In this document: one piece after another, positions 43,075 through 51,360 of the stretch
Position numbering within the stretch: position 1 is the stretch's first letter
Layout: the number at the start of each line of letters is the position of its first letter
DNA from: Streptomyces tubercidicus
GTDB lineage: Bacteria; Actinomycetota; Actinomycetes; Streptomycetales; Streptomycetaceae
DNA length: 64,000 nt
Direction of reading: 5' to 3'
Assembly: GCF_027497495.1 (NCBI RefSeq)
Contig: NZ_CP114205.1
Location: forward strand, 7,006,001 to 7,070,000
Program-made: the position numbers and the translations under genes
The notes under the pieces: model-generated
Told to the model about the DNA's origin: nothing
Seen by the model: the letters and a program-made list of their open reading frames with translations, nothing else
The model's database searches: none

Positions 43075-43656
43075 TCACTCCCCGGCGGCCGTCCGGGCGC
43101 GCCGGTAGTGGAGCAGGACGACGCCGTTGCCGAACGTGCGGGTCCCGACGAGTTCGAGGCCGGTCCTGGCGTCCGTGTCCCGGAACAGGGGTGTGCCCCG
43201 CCCGAGGAGGATGGGGTGGACGTAGATGCGGTACTCGTCGATCAGGTCGTACTTCCGGAAGGACGCGGCGAGGTCGGGGCCACCGAGCACCAGATCACCG
43301 CCCGGCTGCTCCTTGAGCTCCATGATCTCTTCCGGGACGACCTCGCGCATGAGGATGGTGTGGTACCCGCCGGCGTCCTTCAGGGTCCGGGAGAACACGA
43401 TCTTGGGCATCTCCCGCCAGATCCCGGCAAATTCCGCCATGGGCCCGGTAATTGAGGGATCGGCGTCGGCGGTCGGCCAGAAATCGGCCATCAGCTCATG
43501 GGTGACCCGTCCGCTCAGGAAGGCGCCCATCGTGCTGAGGTAGTCGTTGAAGTGCTGGTGCAGCTCGTCGTCCACCAGGTGCCACTCGATGTCGTGGTCG
43601 GGGCCCTCGAAGAAGCCATCAAGGGACACCGAGATCGACACAATGATTTTTCGCAT
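43075..43656 (-). CDS. Dihydrofolate reductase family protein (RibD C-terminal type)
   Basis: 193 residues from the ATG at 43656, MRKIIVSISVSLDGFFEGPD, the typical start of small RibD_C-like reductases. FLSGRVTHELMADFWP, the nucleotide-binding GGDLVLGGPDLAASF and DEYRIYVHPILLGRGTPLF complete the pattern. Members bind NADPH; most streptomycete copies have no known substrate. It is a monocistronic gene by its spacing. Confidence 0.88.
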   Translation of the reverse strand: MRKIIVSISVSLDGFFEGPDHDIEWHLVDDELHQHFNDYLSTMGAFLSGRVTHELMADFWPTADADPSITGPMAEFAGIWREMPKIVFSRTLKDAGGYHTILMREVVPEEIMELKEQPGGDLVLGGPDLAASFRKYDLIDEYRIYVHPILLGRGTPLFRDTDARTGLELVGTRTFGNGVVLLHYRRARTAAGE

Positions 43657-43800
43657 CGCGGTCCTCGCCGAAGTCATCGGGCCAGGTCGGAACCGGCCGG
43701 GGGGCTCCAGTCTGCCCGCGGCGGGCACGTCGGCGGCCGGTACGCGTCCGTACGGCGTGCCGGGGCCTGCGGGCACCCCCGGGCACCCCCGGGCCGCAGG

Positions 43801-44520
43801 TCAGGCCGGGTCGGTGAGCAGTGCCGCGATCTCCGTCGCCGTCCAATGGCCGTCGGCTCCCGGGCAGCCGGCCAGGTAGTCGGCGGCCCGGCGGGCGCTC
43901 CAGCCGTGGGAGGCGACGATACCGGCCGCGATATGCCGCAGATACGCCGCCGACGGTGGGTTCATGGCGATGTCCTGGCTGCTCCACGGGGCGGTGAAGG
44001 TCAGCACCGGGTAGCCGTCCAGCAGCCCCGGGCACACCAGCGTCTCGTACCGCCCGGGGCCGGTGCGGGACCGGCCCCGGGTGACGGCCTCCGTGAGATC
44101 GAGATCCTCGCCGGGCTCCCGGTACATCTCCTGGGCGGCGATGTCGGAAAACTGGGAGAGCGTCAGAAGGTAGGCGCAGGAGGGGAGTTCGGCGCTTCCC
44201 GGTCGGCCGTCAGGGCGGCGGGCCGGTGCGGCGCCGGGGTCGTAGAAGGCGCTGCCGCCGGTCCACACCTGGGATTCGGTGGCGAAGTAGAGCAGCCCCG
44301 ACAGCATGATCGGGGCCGTACGCGCGGGGACGCGGGGGTCGCGGCAGCCCGGGTAGCTGCGCAGCCCGCCGGGCGGCCGGCCTCCGGCCAGGTAGGCGGT
44401 GAGCCGGTCGAGATGCATGTTGGAGCCGTAGGCGGCGTACCACAGGTGGTGGACGGGGCTGCGGCGCCGCACGGCTTCGGGGGAGTCGTCCAGCGCGTCG
44501 AGGCGGCGGGCCCTGATCAC
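43801..44520 (-). CDS. Gamma-glutamylcyclotransferase-like protein
   Basis: 239 residues from a GTG at 44520. LWYAAYGSNMHLDRLTAYL is the substrate-binding YGSN loop of the GGCT/AIG2-like fold. The family cyclises gamma-glutamyl residues to 5-oxoproline, though this streptomycete branch is often misnamed histone deacetylase in databases. The C-terminal 70 residues (YLRHIAAGIVASHGWSARRA) are an extension beyond the core fold. No operon partner. Confidence 0.7.
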   Translation of the reverse strand: MIRARRLDALDDSPEAVRRRSPVHHLWYAAYGSNMHLDRLTAYLAGGRPPGGLRSYPGCRDPRVPARTAPIMLSGLLYFATESQVWTGGSAFYDPGAAPARRPDGRPGSAELPSCAYLLTLSQFSDIAAQEMYREPGEDLDLTEAVTRGRSRTGPGRYETLVCPGLLDGYPVLTFTAPWSSQDIAMNPPSAAYLRHIAAGIVASHGWSARRAADYLAGCPGADGHWTATEIAALLTDPA

Positions 44521-44754
44521 ACCCTCACGCTACGCGGACCGGCCCGCCGCTGGGGCGCTCGGCCCGTACCGGTGGGGCGGCCGCGCGAGGCGACGGCCTA
44601 CGGGCGAGCGGCCGGGGCGAACCTGGCTTGATCGTTACCACCAGGGGTTTTGCCGTGGAGGGGCTGGAGAAGCGCACTGCACGGACCGGAGTGGACCGGT
44701 CCGCACGACAACCGGTGTCCGGTCAGCGGCCGGATGCCGGGGGACGGAGACAGC

Positions 44755-45882
44755 GTGGCGGACGAGATGCCAGGGCGAACCGACGCAGGGATACCAAGGA
44801 CAGACGCCGAGATATCGGAGACATCAGGGATATCAGGGATACGCAGGGCCAGGAGGGCGGGCGGCGGCCCCGCGCCCTCGCCGTCCGCCAGCCGGCGTCA
44901 CATGCTCGCGGCCACAACAGCGGCCGGGCTCGGACTGCTCACGGCCTGCGCGGGCACGTCCTCGCGGGCCGACTCCGCGTCCAGGGCCTCACCGCCGGGC
45001 GGGCCGGGCTCCTCCCCGTCGGGCGGCAGTGGCTCCCCAGGCCCGTCCGGCTCCGCGTCCTCCGCCCGCCCGAAGAAGCGGCGCCGCCCGGAACTCCCGC
45101 GTGGCGGAAGGGAGTTGTTCCCGCACTACCGGCTGGTCGGGTTCTGTGGCCTGCCCGGTGCGGCGGCGCTCGGCCGGCTCGGGACCGGCGACCCCGGGCG
45201 GCGGGCCGCCGAGGCGGAGAAGGTGGCGCACTCCTACGCGGCGGGACGCGAACCGCTGCCGGTCCTCGAACTCCTGGCGACGGTCGCCAACTCCTCGGCC
45301 GGCCCGGACGGCAAGTACCGCTCACGGACGCCCGCCGCCACCATCCGCCGCTTCCACCGGGTGGCGCGCGACCGGAAGGCGCTGCTGCTGTTGAACATCC
45401 AGCCGGGCCGGGCCGCGGTGCTCGACGAGGTCAAGGCGCTGCGTGACTGGCTCGTCCACCCGGACGTGGGGGTTGCCCTGGACCCGGAATGGGAGATGCG
45501 CTCCGGTGAGGTGCCGGGCGACACCTATGGGCATACGGACGGCCATGAGCTGACGAAGGTCGCCCGCTATCTGTCCGGCCTGGTCGAGAAGCACGATCTG
45601 CCGCAGAAGCCGCTGGTCTTCCATCAGGTCGCCACGTCCGTCGTGGGCGAGCAGTCGGCGCTGCGCCCCCAGCCCGGTGTGGCGCTGATCAAGAGCGCCG
45701 ACGGTATCGGCTCGCCCGGCCTGAAGCGCGGGACCTGGCGCAAGCTGGTCAACGATCTGCCCGACGGCCTGCACACCGGCTTCAAGCTCTTCTACGAGGA
45801 GGACGCCGAGGGCAGCCGCCTCATGACACCGAAGGAGGTACTGGCCCTCCGGCCGCAGCCGGAGTACGTGATGTACGAGTGA
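44755..45882 (+). CDS. Secreted protein with twin-arginine-like signal, glycoside-hydrolase-like domain
   Basis: 375 residues from the GTG at 44755, which has GGAGA at the right distance. A polar N-terminal region precedes SRRHMLAATTAAGLGLLTAC, a Tat-type signal with lipobox. A Ser/Gly/Pro spacer follows. The catalytic-looking part has LFPHYRLVGFCGLPGAAALG, LLLNIQPGRAAVLDEVKALR, VALDPEWEMR and LVFHQVA, suggesting a TIM-barrel with acidic residues. I do not recognise the family with certainty; glycosidase-like is a weak guess. The stop codon is inside an 18-bp repeat. Confidence 0.65.
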   Translation: MADEMPGRTDAGIPRTDAEISETSGISGIRRARRAGGGPAPSPSASRRHMLAATTAAGLGLLTACAGTSSRADSASRASPPGGPGSSPSGGSGSPGPSGSASSARPKKRRRPELPRGGRELFPHYRLVGFCGLPGAAALGRLGTGDPGRRAAEAEKVAHSYAAGREPLPVLELLATVANSSAGPDGKYRSRTPAATIRRFHRVARDRKALLLLNIQPGRAAVLDEVKALRDWLVHPDVGVALDPEWEMRSGEVPGDTYGHTDGHELTKVARYLSGLVEKHDLPQKPLVFHQVATSVVGEQSALRPQPGVALIKSADGIGSPGLKRGTWRKLVNDLPDGLHTGFKLFYEEDAEGSRLMTPKEVLALRPQPEYVMYE

Positions 45883-45924
45883 GCGGGCATGTACGAGTGA
45901 GCGGCCCTGTGCGAGTGAGCCGCC
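45871..45924 (+). repeat. 18-bp tandem repeat x3 spanning a stop codon
   Basis: Units at 45871-45888, 45889-45906 and 45907-45924, each like ATGTACGAGTGAGCGG plus two bases. The first contains the last codons and TGA stop of the preceding gene (Met-Tyr-Glu-stop), so the gene end has been copied twice downstream. The third unit has diverged. Confidence 0.85.
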
Positions 45925-45947
45925 AAGTACGGTGAGCCGTCCGGAAC

Positions 45948-45992
45948 GCTCGGGTCCGGGCGGCTCGGGTCCGGGTGGCTGGGGTCCGGGTG
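45948..45992. repeat. 15-bp tandem repeat x3
   Basis: GCTCGGGTCCGGGCG (45948-45962), GCTCGGGTCCGGGTG (45963-45977) and GCTGGGGTCCGGGTG (45978-45992) differ at one or two bases. Non-coding, in the gap after the secreted protein gene and before the deaminase 3' end. Confidence 0.85.
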
Positions 45993-46046
45993 GCGACGGT
46001 CCGCCGCCACCCGGCCCGCGCGGTCACGACGCCCGCTGATCCACCG

Positions 46047-46613
46047 TCAGTACGGATGCTTGTCCGGCCGGTTGGTCCATGCCGCATACGCATGGGCGCC
46101 CAGCTCGGGGTAGATCTGCGCGATCTTGATCCGGCGCTCGTCGAGCGGCCGCTGGAAGTCCTCGTACTGGAAGGTGTCGTCGAAGCCGATCCGCGCGGTG
46201 TCGTCCAGGTCGCAGCTGTAGTACACCGCGTCGATCCGTGACCAGTAGATGGCGCTCATGCACATCGGGCAGGGCGCGCCGCTGATGTAGATCGAGCAGC
46301 CCTGGAGCATCCGGGCGCGCTCGGGCACCGGGTCCGGTGACCCCTCGGGGCGGGGGACGTACGCCAGTGTGCTCTCGTTCTGGCGCTCCACGGCGATTGA
46401 CGGCGCCTCAGGGTTGAGGATCTGGATGGCTTTCCGGATCGTCTCCATCTCGGCGTGGGCGGTGGGATCGCCGGTCAGCAGAACGCGGTTCTGCCCACGC
46501 GCCAGGATCTCCCCATTGCGGGTGAGCACCGCGCCGAACGGGCCGCCCCAGCCGTTCTCCACGGATTCCGTGGCCAGCCGTACGGCCTCTGCGAGGAGTT
46601 CTTTGTCTTCCAT
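46047..46613 (-). CDS. Nucleoside deaminase (cytidine/guanine deaminase fold)
   Basis: 188 residues from the ATG at 46613, six bases after GGAGAG. Zinc ligands are in THAEMETIRKA (His, with the catalytic Glu) and PCPMCMSAIYW (two Cys). A segment WGGPFGAVLTRNGEILARG is the first strand pair. The length and YHSCDLDD-like region fit guanine deaminase or tRNA-adenosine-type paralogues used in purine salvage. The substrate is unconfirmed. It is divergent from the ABM-type gene with about 95 bp between them. Confidence 0.87.
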   Translation of the reverse strand: MEDKELLAEAVRLATESVENGWGGPFGAVLTRNGEILARGQNRVLLTGDPTAHAEMETIRKAIQILNPEAPSIAVERQNESTLAYVPRPEGSPDPVPERARMLQGCSIYISGAPCPMCMSAIYWSRIDAVYYSCDLDDTARIGFDDTFQYEDFQRPLDERRIKIAQIYPELGAHAYAAWTNRPDKHPY

Positions 46614-46708
46614 CACGGACTCTCCGATCGGCATCGATTCCGCTGCGGAACGGACCGGATAATTGCCCAATTTGCCCGGTAATTCCGTTATGCACTAGGC
46701 TACTCGAT

Positions 46709-47689
46709 GTGAGTTCCCGTGCAAGCCGTGACTCCATGGCCGTCAATGCCACCGTCGTGACCTCGCAAAAGGTGCGCGCGGGCCGGGCCGATGAGTATCA
46801 GCGCTGGCAGGACCGGATGAATCAGGCGGCTCGTGAATTCGAGGGTTTTGTGGGCGCCGAGGTATATCCGCCAGGCGCAGGTGAAGTCAATGAATGGGTC
46901 ACGGTATTCCGCTTTTCCACCATGGACTATTTGACCGCATGGCTGGGTTCGGACCACCGGCAGGAGTTGCTGGACGACGCGCGCGAACTCTTCGAAAGCC
47001 CCCCGAAGCAGGATGTGCTCCAGGGCGGCAGCGCCGCGGCTCCGGAGGCGGTCACGGCCGTGATCTCCCATGAGGTCAGGCCGGGCTGCGAAGAGGGATT
47101 TCTGAACTGGCAGCAGAAGACGCTCCGGGAGCAGGAGAAGGCGCCGGGCTTCATGGGGTCCGAGCTGTTCGAGCCGGTGGCGGGCGTACAGGAGAACTGG
47201 GTGGTCGTCTTCCGGTTCGAGTCGCGTGCGAATCTCGACGACTGGCTCGCCTCCGACGTACGCAAGGAGCTGTTGGAGGAGGGGCGCAACTACTTCACCG
47301 CCTACGACGTGCGCAAGGTCGGTTCGTCGTTCAGCGGCTGGTTCCGCTTCGACCACGGGCGGGACCGCAGCGCGCCGCCCAACTGGAAACAGGCCATGAC
47401 CGTGCTGCTGGCGCTCTATCCGACGGTGATGGTGCTCAACCTGACCGTCGGATACGGACTGGAGAAACTCGGAATCCGGGAGTACATCGGCCTGTTCCTC
47501 TCCAATGTGCTGAGCGTCAGTGCGCTGACCTGGCTGCTGATGCCTATGGTGAACAGGGCGTTCGCCTTCTGGCTGGTGCCCGCGCGGGTCCGCACCCGCC
47601 GGGTGCAGCTGATGGGTATCGCGTTGGTGATGGTCTGTTACGTGGTCTTCATCGGCGTCTTCGGCCTGATCACCGGCCAGATCTGGTGA
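46709..47689 (+). CDS. Tandem ABM-domain protein with C-terminal membrane helices
   Basis: 326 residues from the GTG at 46709. A TAGGCT -10-like element about 8 bp upstream suggests a leaderless message; ATG 46736 is the alternative. Two ABM domains (about 12-105 and 112-205: AVNATVVTSQKVRAGRADEY, then TAVISHEVRPGCEEGFLNW) are followed by a polar stretch and three transmembrane helices (MTVLLALYPTVMVLNLTVGY, FLSNVLSVSALTWLLMPMV, VMVCYVVFIGVFGLI). The likely role is a membrane-tethered oxygenase or heme-handling protein. It runs 11 nt into the next gene, a flavin oxidase. Confidence 0.8.
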   Translation: MSSRASRDSMAVNATVVTSQKVRAGRADEYQRWQDRMNQAAREFEGFVGAEVYPPGAGEVNEWVTVFRFSTMDYLTAWLGSDHRQELLDDARELFESPPKQDVLQGGSAAAPEAVTAVISHEVRPGCEEGFLNWQQKTLREQEKAPGFMGSELFEPVAGVQENWVVVFRFESRANLDDWLASDVRKELLEEGRNYFTAYDVRKVGSSFSGWFRFDHGRDRSAPPNWKQAMTVLLALYPTVMVLNLTVGYGLEKLGIREYIGLFLSNVLSVSALTWLLMPMVNRAFAFWLVPARVRTRRVQLMGIALVMVCYVVFIGVFGLITGQIW

Positions 47690-47699
47690 GGAGACCGCG

Positions 47700-49097
47700 A
47701 TGCGCCCACGGGCACCGGGAGTTGCGGCGGCCATCGAGGGCACGCTGATCCGGCGGGGTGACCCCGGCTACGAGGGCGCCCGTACCGGCGCGGTGTGGAA
47801 CGAGGCCACGCCCCCACGGTGCCCCGACGCCATCGTGCGGGCCGCCACCGAAGCGGATGTGGTGCACGCCGTTGCCTGGGCCCGTGCCCAGGGCCTGCGG
47901 GTCTCGATGCGCTCCGGCGGGCACAACTGGTCCGGCTCGCCCCTTCGCGACGGGGGCCTGCTGCTCGACCTCTCCGGGCTCCGGCAGTGCGGCATCACGC
48001 CCGCGCACGGCACCGGCCCGGCCACCGCCACGGTGGGACCCGGCGCCACCGGCCAGGATCTGGTCGCCGCCCTCACCCCGCATGACCTGGCCTTCCCCGT
48101 CGGACACTGTCCCACGGTGGCGGTCGGCGGATTCCTGCTCAGCGGCGGCCTCGGCTGGAACTCCCGTGCCTGGGGGGCGTCCTGCGCCGACGTACGGGAG
48201 ATCCGGGCCGTCACCGCCGACGGGCGGACGGTCACCTGTAGCGACACCGAGTACCCCGACCTCTTCTGGGCCGCCCGGGGCGCCGGGCCGGGCTTCTGCG
48301 CGGCCGTCACCGGCTTCCGCCTCGCCCTGCACCCCCACCCCGCCGCGATCATGACGGCCGGCCTCACCTTCCCGCTGGCCGAGGTCACCCGGGTCACGGA
48401 CTGGGCGGAGCCACTCGCCCGCCGCCTCCCGCCGTACGTGGAAACCGCCTTCGTCCTCGCGTCCTCCGGGCCGGCGACGGCCGATGCTCCCCGGGGGCCC
48501 CGGATCACGGTCGCCGCCACCGCGTTCGCCGCGACCGAGCACGAGGCCCGGCAGGCGCTGGAGCCGTTCGCCGACTGCCCCTTCGGCGCATGCGCCGTCA
48601 CCCGGACGCCTCCCACCCCGGTCTCCTTCGCCGCCCTGCACGAGGGCGCGGCGGCGGTCTGGCCGCCCGCCCACCGGTATGCGGCGGACACCCTGTGGTC
48701 GCCGGAGAGCTACACCACCCAGCTGACCCGGATCGCCGACGCGGTCGCCCACGCCCCCTCCGGGAAGTCCCTGGTGCTCTCGCCCGTACAGCCCGTCTCC
48801 CAGGAACCCGCGCTGCTGCGGAACATGGCCTTCGCCCCGCTCGGCGCGTCCTATCTCGTCTGCTACGCGATCTGGGACGACCCGGCCGGGGACCGCGACA
48901 ACGCGCGCTGGCTGCGGGACGCCATGGCCGCCGCGGACCCGCAGGGCGATGGCTGCCACTACATCGCCGAGACGGACCTGAAGGCCGACCCCGCACGGGC
49001 CCGGCGCTCCTACGCCCCGGCCACCTGGGACCGCCTGCAGGAGATCAAGGCACAGTGGGACCTGGAAAACCTCTTCCACTCCTACCTCGCTCCCTGA
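47700..49097 (+). CDS. FAD-binding oxidoreductase, berberine-bridge type
   Basis: 465 residues; the ATG at 47700 follows GAGGAGA. FAD-binding PCMH domain: RSGGHNWSG with His75, and VGHCPTVAVGG with Cys137, positioned to bind flavin covalently at two sites as in berberine bridge enzymes and hexose oxidases. The C-terminal Y-x-N-like SYAPATWDRL matches the BBE end. Such enzymes oxidise sugars, polyketides or alkaloids. It starts 11 nt after the ABM-membrane gene, so the two probably work in one pathway. There is no signal peptide. Confidence 0.87.
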   Translation: MRPRAPGVAAAIEGTLIRRGDPGYEGARTGAVWNEATPPRCPDAIVRAATEADVVHAVAWARAQGLRVSMRSGGHNWSGSPLRDGGLLLDLSGLRQCGITPAHGTGPATATVGPGATGQDLVAALTPHDLAFPVGHCPTVAVGGFLLSGGLGWNSRAWGASCADVREIRAVTADGRTVTCSDTEYPDLFWAARGAGPGFCAAVTGFRLALHPHPAAIMTAGLTFPLAEVTRVTDWAEPLARRLPPYVETAFVLASSGPATADAPRGPRITVAATAFAATEHEARQALEPFADCPFGACAVTRTPPTPVSFAALHEGAAAVWPPAHRYAADTLWSPESYTTQLTRIADAVAHAPSGKSLVLSPVQPVSQEPALLRNMAFAPLGASYLVCYAIWDDPAGDRDNARWLRDAMAAADPQGDGCHYIAETDLKADPARARRSYAPATWDRLQEIKAQWDLENLFHSYLAP

Positions 49098-49170
49098 GGG
49101 CTCTTGCCTCGCCCCTTAAGGGCTGTCCCGCCGGGGAGCGGGGACGGCTCCCCGGGGGCACCATGGCCCT

Positions 49171-50718
49171 ATGCTGCTGGCGCAACTCGCACAGGTGTCG
49201 GGGGAGGTCGCCGCGACACCGGCGCGTTCGCGGAAGATCGCGCTGCTGGCCGGGCTGTTCCGGGCCGCGGCGCCGGAGGACGTCCCGGTGGTCATCCCGT
49301 ACCTCGCCGGACGGCTGCCCCAGGGGCGGATCGGCATCGGCTGGAGCGTGCTGCGGGAACCGGTGCCGGCCGCCGACCGCGCCACGCTGACCGTACGGGA
49401 CGTGGATACCGCGCTGTCCGCCCTGGCCCGGGTCTCCGGGGCCGGGGCGCAAGAGGAGCGGCGCGGACTCGTCCGGGAGCTGCTGGCGGCGGCGACGGCG
49501 GAGGAGCAGCGGTTTCTGACCGGCCTGCTCACCGGCGAGGTACGGCAGGGCGCGCTGGACGCCATCGCGGCCGAAGGGCTCGCCGCCGCCACCGAGGTGC
49601 CCGCGGCGGACGTACGGCGCGCCGTGATGCTGGCGGGATCGCTGCCGGACGTGGCACGGGCGCTGCTCGCCGGCGGGCCGGCCGCGCTCGCGGAGTTCCG
49701 GCTCACCGTCGGCCGCCCCGTCGGGCCGATGCTGGCGCACAGCGCCAAGACGGTGGCCGAGGCGATCGACCGGCTCGGCGCCTGTGCCGTGGAAGAGAAG
49801 CTCGACGGCATCCGCATCCAGGTCCACCGCGACGGGCCGGACGTCCGGATCCACACCCGCACCCTGGACGAGGTCACCGACCGGCTCCCCGAGGTCACCG
49901 CGGTCGCCCGGGACCTGCCGGCCACCCGCTTCATCCTCGACGGCGAGGTGATCGCCCTGGACGGTGCGGGCCGGCCGGTGCCGTTCCAGCGGGTCGCCGG
50001 ACGGTTCGGCTCACGGGTGGACGTCTCCGCTGCGCAGGCCGCGCTGCCGCTGTCCCCGGTCTTCTTCGACGTGCTGTCGGTCGACGGCCGCGACCTGCTG
50101 GAACTCCCCGGCGCACAGCGGCATACGGAGCTGGCCCGGCTGGTTCCCGAGCCGCTGCGGGTGCGCCGCCAGGTGGTCGGCGACCCGGCCGATGCCGCCG
50201 CCCGCGCCGCCGCCGAGGAGTTCTGGGCCGCGACCCTGCGCCGGGGCCATGAGGGCGTCGTGGTCAAGGCGCTGGACGCCCCCTACAGCGCGGGCCGCCG
50301 CGGCGCCGCCTGGCTGAAGGTCAAACCCGTACACACCCTGGATCTGGTGGTGCTGGCCGCGGAGTGGGGTCACGGCCGGCGCACCGGGAAGCTGTCCAAC
50401 CTCCACCTCGGGGCGCGGTCTCCGGACGGCGGCTTCGTCATGCTGGGCAAGACGTTCAAGGGGCTCACCGATGCCACCCTCGGCTGGCAGACCGAGCGGC
50501 TGCAGCAGCTCGCGGTGGCGGACAACGGCCATGTCGTGACGGTGCGTCCGGAACTCGTGGTCGAGATCGCCTACGACGGGCTGCAGACCTCCTCGCGCTA
50601 CCCGGCGGGGGTGACCCTGCGCTTCGCGCGCGTGGTGCGCTACCGGGAGGACAAGACCGCGGCCGAGGCGGACACCGTCGAGACGGTGCTCACCGCGCAC
50701 GACAGCGGGGAACCGTGA
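49171..50718 (+). CDS. ATP-dependent DNA ligase (LigB/LigC-type)
   Basis: 515 residues. An N-terminal helical domain (about 1-180) precedes a nucleotidyltransferase with motif I EEKLDGIRIQ (Lys210 is the adenylated residue), motif III FILDGEVIAL, motif IIIa FDVLSVDG, motif IV EGVVVKALDAPY, motif V AAWLKVKP and an OB-fold C-terminus (TSSRYPAGVTLRFARVVRYR). This is the archaeal/LigB-like type found in mycobacteria and streptomycetes alongside the NAD-dependent LigA, with a role in repair. It overlaps the next NUDIX gene by 4 bp. Confidence 0.92.
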   Translation: MLLAQLAQVSGEVAATPARSRKIALLAGLFRAAAPEDVPVVIPYLAGRLPQGRIGIGWSVLREPVPAADRATLTVRDVDTALSALARVSGAGAQEERRGLVRELLAAATAEEQRFLTGLLTGEVRQGALDAIAAEGLAAATEVPAADVRRAVMLAGSLPDVARALLAGGPAALAEFRLTVGRPVGPMLAHSAKTVAEAIDRLGACAVEEKLDGIRIQVHRDGPDVRIHTRTLDEVTDRLPEVTAVARDLPATRFILDGEVIALDGAGRPVPFQRVAGRFGSRVDVSAAQAALPLSPVFFDVLSVDGRDLLELPGAQRHTELARLVPEPLRVRRQVVGDPADAAARAAAEEFWAATLRRGHEGVVVKALDAPYSAGRRGAAWLKVKPVHTLDLVVLAAEWGHGRRTGKLSNLHLGARSPDGGFVMLGKTFKGLTDATLGWQTERLQQLAVADNGHVVTVRPELVVEIAYDGLQTSSRYPAGVTLRFARVVRYREDKTAAEADTVETVLTAHDSGEP

Positions 50719-51197
50719 CCGGCATGGCCGGGAAGCGCAGCGCCGGACTGCTGCTGTACCGGGGCACGGCGGACGGGTTCGAGGTGCTGCTGGCGCATAT
50801 GGGCGGGCCGTTGTGGGAGCGGCGGGACGCGGGGGCGTGGTCGGTGCCCAAGGGCGAGTACGTACCGCCGGAGGAGGCGTGGGACGCGGCCCGGCGGGAG
50901 TTCGAGGAGGAGCTGGGCCTGCCGCCGCCGGAAGGGCGGTTTCTCCCGCTGGGCGAGGCCCGCCAGTCGGGCGGCAAGGTGGTGACGGTCTGGGCCGTCG
51001 AGAGCGATCTCGATCCCGGGCGGGTGGTGCCCGGCACCTTCGAGATGGAGTGGCCGCGCGGATCCGGGGTGCTCCGCACCTTCCCCGAGATCGACCGGGT
51101 GTCCTGGTGCGGCCCGCAGGAGGCGCGCATACGGATGGTGACGGGCCAGCGGGTGTTCCTGGAGCGGCTGGCGGTACGGCTCGCGAGCGGGGACTGA
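50715..51197 (+). CDS. NUDIX hydrolase coupled to the DNA ligase
   Basis: 160 residues from the GTG at 50715 that overlaps the ligase stop; an ATG at 50724 is possible. The NUDIX box is complete and canonical: GEYVPPEEAWDAARREFEEE then LGL. The core starts RSAGLLLYRGTADGFEVLLA and ends WPRGSGVLRTFPEIDRVSW. This type hydrolyses nucleoside diphosphate derivatives. Coupling to a repair ligase suggests clean-up of damaged or adenylated nucleotides, as inference only. Confidence 0.88.
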   Translation: MTGMAGKRSAGLLLYRGTADGFEVLLAHMGGPLWERRDAGAWSVPKGEYVPPEEAWDAARREFEEELGLPPPEGRFLPLGEARQSGGKVVTVWAVESDLDPGRVVPGTFEMEWPRGSGVLRTFPEIDRVSWCGPQEARIRMVTGQRVFLERLAVRLASGD

Positions 51198-51360
51198 CCG
51201 CGGGCGCCGTGCACTCCCCGGCTTCACCACCCGCGCAGCGACATGCCTCAACTCGCCCTGGACACCTCCGTTCCCCACCGGCAATCTGGCGGCGGGGCCG
51301 TTCGACCTGGCCCCGAACGGGGCCCTGGCAACGGGGTCATGAGCATGCCGCGGGGGCCGC

